Below, in pieces: positions 34,628 through 41,938 of a stretch of 44,951 bases of DNA (the stretch's first letter is position 1; each line of letters starts with the position of its first letter). A program made the position numbers and the translations under genes. The stretch spans positions 1 to 44,951 of the forward strand of contig JAUVIV010000007.1 of NCBI GenBank assembly GCA_030592575.1, written 5' to 3'. The DNA comes from a bacterium. Lineage in GTDB: Bacteria; Hydrothermota; UBA3073; JACQXS01. The notes beneath the pieces are model-generated. The model made no database searches and had not been told where the DNA came from. It was given only the letters and a program-made list of their open reading frames with translations.

Positions 34628-35088
34628 TTTACACCTCGAAATAAATTATCGTGAATATCAACATATTTGGAAAAATCAATTTCATTGAGATTATCCTCAA
34701 TCATCCAATACGGTGGAGCTTTAGGATTTGTTCTTGGACGGCGTGCCCAATTTTCGTAAGCTAATTTATATATGTATTCAAGATTATTAGATATAAATAA
34801 GGATTTATTCATGCGTGAATTAAAGCAATTTACTTTGGACAATAAGCTCATATAAGCGTGTTTCTGACCGCCTGCTCTACTTTGAGGCTTATCCAATACT
34901 TGAAGCGAAGGTGAATCTGTTGTCGTTATCCAATTACGAACTGCCCTTCCGCTTTTTTTCGGTGTTCTTGAAAATAATTCCGTACCGAAAATCAAAGAAA
35001 AAGACCCTAAAGTATCATCCATCATGTCAAATGAATTATCTGCAATTTTTTTAAAGTCTTTCGCTAAGTTTTTGAATCCGTAAGTCAC
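34624..35088 (-). CDS. HK97 gp10-like tail-completion/neck protein
   Basis: 154 aa, starting GTG at 35088, which overlaps the chaperone stop (GTGA), SD AAGGA. FGTELFSRTPKKSGRAVRNWITT resembles the 'TPVDTGRxRxNW' signature of gp10-like proteins that join head and tail. In most siphophages such a gene sits near the connectors, not between the chaperones and the tape measure. It could be a minor tail protein that shares the motif. Confidence 0.6.
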   Translation of the reverse strand: MTYGFKNLAKDFKKIADNSFDMMDDTLGSFSLIFGTELFSRTPKKSGRAVRNWITTTDSPSLQVLDKPQSRAGGQKHAYMSLLSKVNCFNSRMNKSLFISNNLEYIYKLAYENWARRPRTNPKAPPYWMIEDNLNEIDFSKYVDIHDNLFRGVK

Positions 35089-35827
35089 TTTTCGTCCTTC
35101 TTTGGTTCTTTGTCCCGATAGTATTTCAAGACGGCACTATCGAGATTCATTATAAGCGTAACGAACCATTCGTCCGCTTCGCTATCCAACCGCATATCGT
35201 GAGAATATACTTTAATATCTCTCCATGGGATTGGTGTTGCCGTAAAACCTGCTCCTCTACAAGTTGAAAGTTTCTCAAAAGCGTCCCTGATCCAAGCGAG
35301 GTGCAATGGGAGAGTTGGGGGATTAACCCATTCATCAGGGACTTGCATTTTATTGATAATAAGCGTTCCAAATGATTTCCTATAAGCCGAATCGTTCCGT
35401 AGCCCCCACAGTACGGACTCGATTAGTTTTTTGAGTCTTCCTCAATTTCTTCCGCTTGGAAATTAGCACGAGCTGATACTTGAGTTCTGTATTCATCGAA
35501 AAATTCAGGAAAGTTAACCATGAGTTTAACATAATTTTCCCTATTGCATTCCAGCAAAGTGTCATCCTCAAGAGATCTTACATTTTCCCATCCAACCGAA
35601 ACGGTATCAAAATAAATTTTCGCCAATTCCGGCAGTGCTTTCTTGTCGTCTAAGATTTCATGCTCGATTTGAAATTTGTTTTTTTTGTGATATAACGACA
35701 ATGCCACCACAAATGCTTTGTTGGATTTTCCTGCTCTTTTTACATGGAATCTTGAATCGCCGAATTCTAAGCAAATACCTTCTTTTTCGATTTTTTCATC
35801 GGTTTTGAACATTTCTAAAAAATTCAT
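35085..35827 (-). CDS. Tail assembly chaperone GT fusion (-1 frameshift product)
   Basis: Ribosomes that slip -1 on A-AAA-AAC (35432..35426) continue in the -1 frame to 35085 and give about 247 aa. The extension begins LIESVLWGLRNDSAYRK and continues through a domain containing PPTLPLHLAWIRDAFEKLS and IPWRDIKVYSHDMRLDSEADEW. This pattern is typical of T-domains that bind the tape measure in G/GT chaperones. The extension frame has no good start of its own before 35348, where the ATG lacks a useful SD. The product is needed for tail length control; the balance of G to GT is set by slippage. Confidence 0.85.
35423..35827 (-). CDS. Tail assembly chaperone G
   Basis: 134 aa, SD AGGGGG upstream of ATG 35827. 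Positions fit the G-type chaperone: a beta-rich N-terminal half (ICLEFGDSRFHVKRAGKSNKAF) and the stretch VSVGWENVRSLEDDTLLECN ... FPEFFDEY, the 'W.nv......p.....N......p.f...' pattern known from tail chaperones. It ends ...SKN-stop, with the slippery heptamer overlapping the last two codons. It binds tape measure and tail-tube protein during assembly and is absent from the virion. Confidence 0.87.
   Translation of the reverse strand: MNFLEMFKTDEKIEKEGICLEFGDSRFHVKRAGKSNKAFVVALSLYHKKNKFQIEHEILDDKKALPELAKIYFDTVSVGWENVRSLEDDTLLECNRENYVKLMVNFPEFFDEYRTQVSARANFQAEEIEEDSKN
35426..35432 (-). promoter_or_regulatory. Programmed -1 frameshift site (A AAA AAC)
   Basis: The heptamer is in the 0 frame (TCA AAA AAC TAA), so both tRNAs can re-pair after a one-base slip. 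The stop codon follows at once, so without slippage only G is made. Confidence 0.85.
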
Positions 35828-35853
35828 GCTACCCCCTTTTTTGTTATTTAGTG

Positions 35854-35890
35854 ATAGGCGAATAAAAGGTTTTTATTTCTACTCGCCTAT
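35854..35890 (-). other. Intercistronic hairpin after the tail-tube gene
   Basis: ATAGGCGA (35854..35861) pairs with TCGCCTAT (35883..35890) around a 21-base A/T-rich loop. No T-run follows on the minus strand, so it is probably not a terminator. It lies between the tube stop and the chaperone SD and may limit or process the message to keep tube protein in excess. Confidence 0.45.
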
Positions 35891-35894
35891 TAGT

Positions 35895-37430
35895 TTATTC
35901 TGCGGTTGGATACGGAATGCAAGGTTCTATTACCTCAACATAAGCGTCGCAACCTTCCGTATGATCGTAAAGTGCTACCCATTTAAACGGAATTTCGACA
36001 TTCTCGCCTTTTCCTGATGCGTTGACACTTCCCTCGGAAAACTTTATACGGGGAAATACAAATTTCCATCCATAACCCTGTCCATTTTCCATTGAAAACG
36101 AAATTCCAAGTTCCTTACCTTGCTTGAAATAATTCTCGTATAATTCTACGGAATTAAACAAAATTGTAGCATTTCCCGTGATTTCTCTTCCGCCATACTT
36201 TGTTGCTACTGCCGATAAGTGTGGGTAATCCTGATTGTCAGTACACAGTCCTTTAACATTCTCGCATTTATTATCAATAGTAAACCCGAGATCAGTAAAG
36301 CAAATTGGTTCTCCTACATCAGTTACTAAGATATTCTTAAACTGAGGAATGTGCATTTTGGTCTGAACATCTTTAGGAAAAACAGCAGCACCGTTATAAA
36401 ACAGAGTAGGATTAAATCCTGAGTCTGCCTTAAAAAATCCTATATTGACCCATGAAGTATCGAGTTTCTGATATATCCTTCCGGCATCAGGATCAACCGC
36501 AGTGTCTCCTGTGATAATATATGTATCGTCAGTAGCACCTATTGAATCGTCAGGAACAGTTATTCCTGAAAACATATTTTTATCAGACGAAGATAAAATC
36601 GACAATCCATCTCCATTTGCTCCATTTGTTCCATATGTCTGATACCTTGCATAATTAACAGCTCCATCACTACGCCAAAAACACCCTGTATCGAGATCAA
36701 AATATACCGTAGCAGAAGCAGGTATCCCAATAGGATCGCCATGATCTACAACAATCTTATCGTCAGCATGAAGTAGGCATCCTGCATCCCCGTAGGTATG
36801 CATCCATGTATTACTATCAGGGTCTAAATACATTATGTGGTTATTCATAGGATCGACCGTATCCAAAAAAACAGCATACGGAGAAACCCACGATTTTTCA
36901 AGATTGTCAGTATCGGGAGACTGATACACTCCCAAATCAGGTAACAAGCCTTCGTTTTTACACATGAAATTCGTCGTTGCGGTAATAATTCCACCCTCAG
37001 CGGTAATGTTAAAATTCAGAGTATTAAGTCTCGATCCTGTATAAAGAAATGGGAATGCTCGGTGTTCGTTATTAAATGTTTTCAACAACGACATCGAATG
37101 GTGGAGGTTCGATGCTTTTAATGTGTGCGGAGGACTCCCAGTAGGGAAAGTCCACTCACTTCTCAATGCGTGTTTTAATATCGTTTTCATCGCATTGCCA
37201 GCTCCAACCTCAAAATTAACATCACCACCAACATCTACTCCTGACAGTAAATTATCCATAATTGCCGGATTCGGATTCAATTCTTCCGACTGAACCGTAG
37301 TGAGATTCGGGGCTAATCCTTCGCCTGTAATTCCAAATGCGAAACCAACCAGAGGGTACGGCAAAACACCATATTCACTTTCAATATAAATCGAAAAATC
37401 AGTAGTCGAAGCATCGGTTATTTTAGTCAT
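35895..37430 (-). CDS. Major tail tube protein with a large insertion
   Basis: 511 aa against about 300 for relatives. The N-terminal ~150 residues (YGVLPYPLVGFAFGITGEGLAPN, VQSEELNPNPAIMDNLLSGVDVGGDVNFE) fit the phage tail-tube family. The C-terminal ~160 residues (FTDLGFTIDNKCENV, GNATILFNSVELYENY) fit its second half. Between them, ~190-345 is a Tyr/Gly/Asp-rich stretch (YFDLDTGCFWRSDG, YQTYGTNGANGDG) absent from typical members; it may form a domain on the tail surface. SD AAGGAG at the start. Confidence 0.82.
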   Translation of the reverse strand: MTKITDASTTDFSIYIESEYGVLPYPLVGFAFGITGEGLAPNLTTVQSEELNPNPAIMDNLLSGVDVGGDVNFEVGAGNAMKTILKHALRSEWTFPTGSPPHTLKASNLHHSMSLLKTFNNEHRAFPFLYTGSRLNTLNFNITAEGGIITATTNFMCKNEGLLPDLGVYQSPDTDNLEKSWVSPYAVFLDTVDPMNNHIMYLDPDSNTWMHTYGDAGCLLHADDKIVVDHGDPIGIPASATVYFDLDTGCFWRSDGAVNYARYQTYGTNGANGDGLSILSSSDKNMFSGITVPDDSIGATDDTYIITGDTAVDPDAGRIYQKLDTSWVNIGFFKADSGFNPTLFYNGAAVFPKDVQTKMHIPQFKNILVTDVGEPICFTDLGFTIDNKCENVKGLCTDNQDYPHLSAVATKYGGREITGNATILFNSVELYENYFKQGKELGISFSMENGQGYGWKFVFPRIKFSEGSVNASGKGENVEIPFKWVALYDHTEGCDAYVEVIEPCIPYPTAE

Positions 37431-37443
37431 AAACGACTCCTTT

Positions 37444-37848
37444 TTAATTTAATATTTCATCAAAATCAAACGGCGTGGAAATCGTCTTCTGTGACCACGC
37501 CCCACCTGATATATCACCATCGGATAACACCGAAGCTGATCCGAGTGTAATTTCAGGTATATTTTTATACTGCAACGACTGTTCAGCGTCAGTAAACAGA
37601 CCGGAATGCGTCCTTCCCGTGTATGCAGGTACAAATACTTCTATCATAACGACCCCAAAGTGCCGTTTTCTTATGTGATTATCACCAAGTTCCGGTCTTT
37701 TCGTATTCAGTTCAAATGCTTCAAGTCTAACCCACGGCGTACCGGTTGTCGGTTTATATTTTATATTTTCAGTTTCAACCGGAGTGCGGCTGTTCCAATA
37801 AAGTAAAAATTCATCTTCCAAAACTGTTTTGACTTCTTCAAAATTCAT
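37444..37848 (-). CDS. Tail terminator-like protein (DUF4128-like)
   Basis: 134 aa from ATG 37848, picked because GGAGGTG lies just before it and it follows the upstream stop. The frame (EEVKTVLEDEFLLYWNSRTPVETEN, then WVRLEAFELNTKRPELGDNHIRKRHFGVVMIEVFVPAYTG) has the layout of tail terminators that cap the tube at the head side. Order (connector, closure, terminator, tube) supports this. Confidence 0.75.
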   Translation of the reverse strand: MNFEEVKTVLEDEFLLYWNSRTPVETENIKYKPTTGTPWVRLEAFELNTKRPELGDNHIRKRHFGVVMIEVFVPAYTGRTHSGLFTDAEQSLQYKNIPEITLGSASVLSDGDISGGAWSQKTISTPFDFDEILN

Positions 37849-37849
37849 C

Positions 37850-38185
37850 TTACACCTCCAACAGACATTCATAAACTATCAAAACATCATTCGGAGCTAT
37901 CGGTTCGAGTTTCTCTATCGTCATGGTTCGGTTATTCGAGGTTATCCGGCAACCTCTCTCAACTTCTAAAATAGAATCGTCCTCTAAGAAAAAATACGCT
38001 CGTCTCTGAACCGCTGTCGTGAGATTCGATGGACTCAACGGTGTGTCAGCCCGTTTTTTGTCCGGGCGTATATAAACGATCTTTCCCGATGTCGCTACTC
38101 CGGCAGGGACTGATTCAATCTCCATCGAAGTCCCCCGAAGCGTTATCAGTCTTTTCGCCATTTTCGCAATTCTATCGTAAAACAT
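37850..38185 (-). CDS. Head closure (stopper)-like protein
   Basis: 111 aa. The beta-barrel-like pattern (KRLITLRGTSMEIES...SGKIVYIRPDK and ILEVERGCRITSNNRTMTIEKLEPIAPNDVLIVYECLLEV, cited in parts) and the place between connector and tail terminator fit SPP1 gp16/HK97-type stoppers. The ATG overlaps the connector stop (TAATG). No sequence signature is decisive, so the call rests on size and order. Confidence 0.65.
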   Translation of the reverse strand: MFYDRIAKMAKRLITLRGTSMEIESVPAGVATSGKIVYIRPDKKRADTPLSPSNLTTAVQRRAYFFLEDDSILEVERGCRITSNNRTMTIEKLEPIAPNDVLIVYECLLEV

Positions 38186-38700
38186 TACGACCTCTCAATT
38201 ACATTACGAAACGGACATAACCATCCACTCTTGCCCATATACATTCCCGCAATAGGAACAATAGCCACCACAGATTCCGAACTCGATCCGATATATTCAA
38301 TTCTTTCACTAATCTCACCAACCTTGTTCTCCATTTCAGCAATACCGCTCAATTCCCCACCTATAGGAACAGCGAGTGATCCACCATCGAGAACATAAGC
38401 AGAATATTCGCAAGTAGCGTTCTTTATCATTGTAGGTATTTCCACAGTCGCAGGAGGAGCTTCCGAAGTCGGCATGTATCTCGGAAATTCTGTTGTTTGA
38501 ATATCTCCGGCAAGTTTTCCTCCTATAAAGCAATAATACGAGTCAATAAATGCCGTAGCTTCAACTATCGCACCCTGAATTTCATCATCGGTTTTCGCTG
38601 TTGGTTTATTCCTATTAAGGAAATACTGCTTGTAATAAGGAACATCTACATAAGCGTTGGCATCCGGCACTGTCCCCGTATTATCTTGCAGTATGAACAT
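38185..38700 (-). CDS. Head-tail connector (gp6/DnaT-like fold)
   Basis: 171 aa. The N-terminal ANAYVDVPYYKQYFLNRN and EIQGAIVEATAFIDSYYCFIGGKLAGD match the phage family annotated as 'DnaT-like ssDNA-binding', which by location and fold is a gp6-type adaptor under the portal. The final W and Cys (GWLCPFRNVI) are common. SD GGGGAGG; overlaps the previous small gene by 20 bp. It sits at the head of the late operon, far from portal, which is at 21-22 kb. Confidence 0.78.
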   Translation of the reverse strand: MFILQDNTGTVPDANAYVDVPYYKQYFLNRNKPTAKTDDEIQGAIVEATAFIDSYYCFIGGKLAGDIQTTEFPRYMPTSEAPPATVEIPTMIKNATCEYSAYVLDGGSLAVPIGGELSGIAEMENKVGEISERIEYIGSSSESVVAIVPIAGMYMGKSGWLCPFRNVIERS

Positions 38701-38911
38701 TTTCGTCCTCCCCTATTTTTAAGGTGTCCTCTATTGTTGTTTCTATTACAGGCTCTACCGTTAAACTATCTGAAACCTCGACAGAATCAGATAAAACAAT
38801 CGGTTGAACAACCTCTATGGTGTTATTTCTTATAAGGGGAGTAATGATCCCATGCGTAGCAATTATCAAAAAAACCGTGAATAATAAGAGTCGTATAAGT
38901 GAGTCTTTCAT
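38681..38911 (-). CDS. Small membrane-anchored protein (76 aa)
   Basis: A hydrophobic segment (~4-27, LIRLLLFTVFLIIATHGIITPL) is followed by an acidic, Val/Ser-rich tail of about 45 residues. The N-in, C-out layout fits an inner-membrane anchor with a periplasmic tail, as in a spanin or an envelope-modifying protein. It is the first late gene, driven by the promoter at 38936. SD GGAGG. Function unknown. Confidence 0.65.
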   Translation of the reverse strand: MKDSLIRLLLFTVFLIIATHGIITPLIRNNTIEVVQPIVLSDSVEVSDSLTVEPVIETTIEDTLKIGEDENVHTAR

Positions 38912-38935
38912 ACCTAATCCTCCATTAGTTAATTA

Positions 38936-38965
38936 AATATACATATTTTAACAACCCGAAGTCAA
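38936..38965 (-). promoter_or_regulatory. Late operon promoter
   Basis: Minus-strand TTGACT (38965..38960), 18 bp, TATATT (38941..38936). Leader of ~20 nt with SD GGAGG before the ATG at 38911. It faces away from the promoter at 38977 and their -35 boxes are only 11 bp apart, so a regulator or polymerase on one side could affect the other. Confidence 0.75.
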
Positions 38966-38976
38966 GTATTTTTTTC

Positions 38977-39005
38977 TTGACTTTTAAGAAATGTTGTCGT
39001 ATATT
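38977..39005 (+). promoter_or_regulatory. Promoter of the predicted small RNA
   Basis: TTGACT (38977..38982), 17 bp, TATATT (39000..39005). It is divergent from the late promoter. There is no gene on the plus strand downstream; a strong terminator comes after ~70 nt. Confidence 0.75.
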
Positions 39006-39011
39006 ATCATC

Positions 39012-39082
39012 ACAACCAAAATTCCTCTAATTTTTTGATTGTTTTAGTTCCCGTGTGGCAATTCTGTACGGGGACTTTTTTT
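39012..39082 (+). ncRNA. Predicted small RNA with anti-Shine-Dalgarno segment
   Basis: A transcript of about 70 nt is framed by the promoter at 38977 and a terminator. Its 5' part is unstructured and holds TTCCTCTAATTTTTT (39022..39036). The complement of this contains AAATTAGAGGA, which matches leader RNA of the early transcripts at 201..211 (11 nt, minus), 6274..6283 (10 nt) and 536..544 (9 nt). It contains no start codon with a useful reading frame. I infer a trans-acting antisense RNA that covers early ribosome binding sites; no homologue is known to me. A functionless divergent transcript is the alternative. Confidence 0.6.
39046..39082 (+). terminator. Rho-independent terminator of the small RNA
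   Basis: AGTTCCCGT (39046..39054) pairs with ACGGGGACT (39068..39076), nine pairs including one G-U, around a 13-base loop. Seven T follow (39076..39082). On the other strand there is no T-run, so it acts only on the plus strand. Confidence 0.85.
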
Positions 39083-39287
39083 ATTAAAGGGATTGCTTTA
39101 CATATGACTTTTTGGTTTTAGACTGTGTGGTGTGGGTGAAGAGTCCTTTAAAGGATGTACTGCCGGGTTTCTTTCTGTGATGTGAAGTTGATGTTCTGAA
39201 AAACGGTTTTTTGGAGTGGTGCAGAGTGGAGGAGATACCGATTTTGTGCCTGTTAGCCTCAACGGGGGGTGCGCAGGCACAACGGCA

Positions 39288-39500
<213 letters not shown>

Positions 39501-39590
39501 TCTTAAACGCAACAAACAAAGCAATCAATGAATTAGTATAGTGAAGTATTAACCATACAACAGAATGAGTACTAACGGCATTTTGAAGCT

Positions 39591-39619
39591 AAAAAAAAGC
39601 CCGCTATCGAAACGGGCTT
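39591..39619 (-). terminator. Rho-independent terminator of the 39.6-41.1 kb operon
   Basis: Minus-strand AAGCCCG (39619..39613) pairs with CGGGCTT (39603..39597), then a run of eight T. It lies 16 bp after the stop at 39635. Confidence 0.85.
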
Positions 39620-39634
39620 GTATTTGGATTATTA

Positions 39635-39865
39635 CTATCTGTCGAGATTTGAGATCTTGACACTTGACACTGTGAAAAAATGCAAGTAGATTGTCTTGAC
39701 TTGCTCAAGGTCGTGAAGAAATATACTTAGCTCAAGATCATGAGTATCAATAAATTTGAAGTGAAATGAGTCTTTGAACTCTTTTGTGATAAATTGCACA
39801 AAGTCAACTGAATTTGACAGTACTGATCCTTTAATGACTAATTGATATTTTGCCTTGTTTCTCAT
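39635..39865 (-). CDS. Hypothetical protein (76 aa)
   Basis: Not recognised. ATG 39865 follows GGAGG at five bases and overlaps the previous gene's end. It is a small mixed alpha/beta protein (YQLVIKGSVLSNSV, then FKFIDTHDLELSIFLHDLEQVKTIYLHFFTVSSVKI). The regular spacing of strands suggests a compact fold such as a ferredoxin-like domain. Last gene before the terminator. Confidence 0.65.
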   Translation of the reverse strand: MRNKAKYQLVIKGSVLSNSVDFVQFITKEFKDSFHFKFIDTHDLELSIFLHDLEQVKTIYLHFFTVSSVKISNLDR

Positions 39866-40767
39866 TTGCACCTCCAGCCAGCCAATTTTGCAATTCGTTC
39901 AATTTCTGAACGGTCGATATTGTGACAGCCAATCTGTAGATGATTACTATTATACGACATACGATAACCGTCATACTCACTGCAAGACTCTACACGCTGC
40001 ATGATGCAGTATAGACGCTTAGCTTTGTCAATGTCCATATCCGAGCCTTTTGATGTTTCTATCTGTTGCTTATTTGCAGATATACGCAAATATACTTTTC
40101 TATCATAGATTTGTCTTGAGAGATAATTTCTCGTATTAGCTATCCAGTTTTGAATATTTTGCGCTTCATTAGCTATATATTGTTTTTTTTCAGTTTGTAG
40201 CTTTCTAATCTTTGCTTGTTTCAACTTATTTTCAGTTTGCACTATATAAGCTAACAATTCTGTTGACACAATATGACTACTCAATATGTTTTTCTGCTCT
40301 TTGCTCAATCGACTACAATGAAATAATGATCTATATTGCAAGATTGTTAATCTGAAGCGTTCTGCTTCTGCAAGATAATATCGCTTTCTTGTTCTTGCCT
40401 TGCTTGCTTTGAACAAATTGTCTCTAAGTTGAGCGAAAAAATACTTAATATTAGCTTCGCGATTTGTGCTCGCATCAGGTACATCGAATATAATGTAGTG
40501 AGGCGGTATAGCTGATCGCACAGCTTGTTTGTGTCTTACTGTTGTATTACTATAATTGTAGCAGTTGAAAAACAAAATATCTTTTTTGCCTTGTTTGTCG
40601 CTTTTCAGTTTTTCTGCTATACAATAATGCGTTCCATAACTGAAAATTCGATCATTGTGAAATAGCATACTTCTGTTATAAGTCTGAACATTACACCGTT
40701 CAGTTTGATTGTAGAAAAAAGCGTGCGAAAGCTCGTTGTAGTTACGATATAGTTTTTTCTCTTTCAT
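39862..40767 (-). CDS. Hypothetical basic protein (301 aa)
   Basis: Function unknown. The N-terminal third has FHNDRIFSYGTHYCIAEKL and NTTVRHKQAVRSAIP, a pair of segments I recall from many uncharacterised phage proteins ('SYGTHYPIA ... T.KHQ.AVR'). The middle is strongly basic and helical (KASKARTRKRYYLAEAERFRL), and the end has scattered Cys and His (C-x-YDGYRMSYNSNHLQIGCHNI). This fits a nucleic-acid-binding protein. The ATG overlaps the stop of the preceding gene; SD AAGGTGG. Confidence 0.65.
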   Translation of the reverse strand: MKEKKLYRNYNELSHAFFYNQTERCNVQTYNRSMLFHNDRIFSYGTHYCIAEKLKSDKQGKKDILFFNCYNYSNTTVRHKQAVRSAIPPHYIIFDVPDASTNREANIKYFFAQLRDNLFKASKARTRKRYYLAEAERFRLTILQYRSLFHCSRLSKEQKNILSSHIVSTELLAYIVQTENKLKQAKIRKLQTEKKQYIANEAQNIQNWIANTRNYLSRQIYDRKVYLRISANKQQIETSKGSDMDIDKAKRLYCIMQRVESCSEYDGYRMSYNSNHLQIGCHNIDRSEIERIAKLAGWRCK

Positions 40768-41099
40768 TATACACCACCTTGCATAACGATAATTTCACAA
40801 TCGAAATCTAATTTTCTCATTTCATTGTAACTCTTGACTATTTCAGTAGAAAAACGCTTTATTTCTGCTTTTATTTCCGAAAGTTTTGATCTTACATGAA
40901 TTTTCAGATTAACATCTTGTAACTCAACACCATTGCAAAACAAATATTTCCCCTTCGTTGTTATATCGCATTCTGAACTGCCGATCACTTCAATTGCAAT
41001 TTGCCTTGCAAAATACAAAATATCTGTACTATATGTATTGAGATAATTAATATCATGTCCATTAACTGTCATTTTGTAGTTTTTTCTTGTGATTTTCAT
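40767..41099 (-). CDS. Hypothetical protein (110 aa)
   Basis: Not recognised. A beta-rich N-terminal half (YKMTVNGHDINYLNTYSTDIL) is followed by a charged helix (SKLSEIKAEIKRFSTEIVKSYNEM). The leader carries AATAGAGGA, a one-mismatch relative of the early-leader motif, at its SD. Driven by the promoter at 41216 and co-transcribed with the next two genes. Confidence 0.65.
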   Translation of the reverse strand: MKITRKNYKMTVNGHDINYLNTYSTDILYFARQIAIEVIGSSECDITTKGKYLFCNGVELQDVNLKIHVRSKLSEIKAEIKRFSTEIVKSYNEMRKLDFDCEIIVMQGGV

Positions 41100-41215
41100 T
41101 TTGTCCTCTATTTTTTTGTTTGATTGTTGTTATTATTATTCAAGCACGATTTGTAGCTAATTAATCGAGGGCGGGCTTTTATTTCTTTTCATTTTCAATT
41201 CTCCATTTTTCCTGT

Positions 41216-41244
41216 AATGTAAACTAATTACTATACAAAGTCAA
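41216..41244 (-). promoter_or_regulatory. Promoter for the 39.6-41.1 kb operon
   Basis: Minus-strand TTGACT (41244..41239), 17 bp, TACATT (41221..41216). The leader of about 110 nt includes a possible 11-codon peptide (MKRNKSPPSIN) at 41157..41192 with GGAG upstream, so translation of a leader could regulate the operon. Bases 41100..41215 hold nothing else obvious. Confidence 0.6.
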
Positions 41245-41381
41245 GGTTTATTTCAATTATTTCACATAGTACTCTTACTACATAGCAACTTCACTATTAT
41301 TGTTATATATCTTTATTGTTGTTATTGTTATTATTATTCACGCACAAACACGCATGATACATATATCATACGCACACCCGT

Positions 41382-41433
41382 TAAGGGATATTCTCCGGAT
41401 ATTTTTTCTAAGGGACATTCTCCGGATATTTTT
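41382..41433. repeat. Two copies of the control-region repeat next to a promoter
   Basis: Units at 41382 and 41409 read TAAGGGA(T/C)ATTCTCCGGATA then T-run. Their 27-bp spacing differs from the 32-33 bp at 381..470, but the flanks (TAAGGGAT, GATATTTTT) are the same. Each holds a direct repeat of GGATATT-like bases around CTCC. The second unit runs into the -35 box of the promoter at 41433. Confidence 0.75.
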
Positions 41434-41460
41434 TGACAAAAATTATACAAAACATATAAA
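41433..41460 (+). promoter_or_regulatory. Rightward promoter in the non-coding locus
   Basis: TTGACA (41433..41438), 16 bp, TATAAA (41455..41460). The repeats at 41382..41433 abut its -35 box, so it is probably regulated. It would transcribe into the palindromic DNA, where no protein gene is seen; the product may be a structured RNA or an origin-activating transcript. Confidence 0.6.
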
Positions 41461-41524
41461 GTCGCTACTTTACAAAACGGTAAAAGATGATAAATATCAT
41501 ACAAAAAGCGTCCAAAATAACACG

Positions 41525-41680
41525 CAAATAACACAAATAACACACAAATAACACAATAACATTATCGTATTTAAGTTACAATTATTTCATTACTTACAGG
41601 TTGAATAACACAAACTGTGTTATTTGTGTGTTACAAGTTAACTTGTGAAATAGATGACTTTTAAGTACGATAATGTTATT
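41525..41680. repeat. AATAACAC iterons and nested palindromes
   Basis: Three AAATAACAC units (41525..41554) lead into AATAACATTATCGTA (41555..41569), the perfect 15-bp inverted partner of TACGATAATGTTATT (41666..41680). Inside, AATAACACA (41604..41612) and TGTGTTATT (41616..41624) form a second palindrome almost exactly at the centre of the first, and ACAAGTTAACTTGT (41633..41646) is a perfect 14-bp palindrome. A T9 run follows at 41688. The layout suits a cruciform or a protein-bound origin. Confidence 0.8.
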
Positions 41681-41761
41681 TGACCCCTTTTTTTTTATTA
41701 TTCCGCCGTGTATGCGTGTGTGTATATACGCACATGAAGAAATTACTTTACATATTTCAAT

Positions 41762-41938
41762 GTGTGACATATATGTCTCACCTGTATATTTACGATCTCT
41801 CTATATTTACCTTTTTTTTGCGTTTTTAGGCACATAGGTTTACATAATAACTGTGTTTTAGGCACAAACACCTCGTTATAGGCACGGCGTTATGTAAACT
41901 TAGGCACGAATACGGTATGTGAGACATATATGTCACAC
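41762..41938. repeat. Nested inverted repeats around AGGCAC iterons
   Basis: GTGTGACATATATGTCTCAC (41762..41781) is inverted exactly at 41919..41938, and each copy has the 12-bp palindrome GACATATATGTC at its core. Inside, GTTTACATAA (41838..41847) is inverted at 41890..41899. The order is A-B-B'-A'. Such symmetric binding sites are typical of dimeric DNA-binding proteins. Confidence 0.8.

Noticed and set aside
41300-41551. Plus-strand 83-aa frame
   Set aside because: It is a translation of the control repeats (RDILRIFF twice), starts upstream of the promoter at 41433 and has no SD.
41555-41696. Long inverted repeat plus T9 as a terminator
   Set aside because: The loop is ~96 nt and seven bases separate the stem from the T-run, so it does not fit an intrinsic terminator; it is better read as a DNA-level palindrome.
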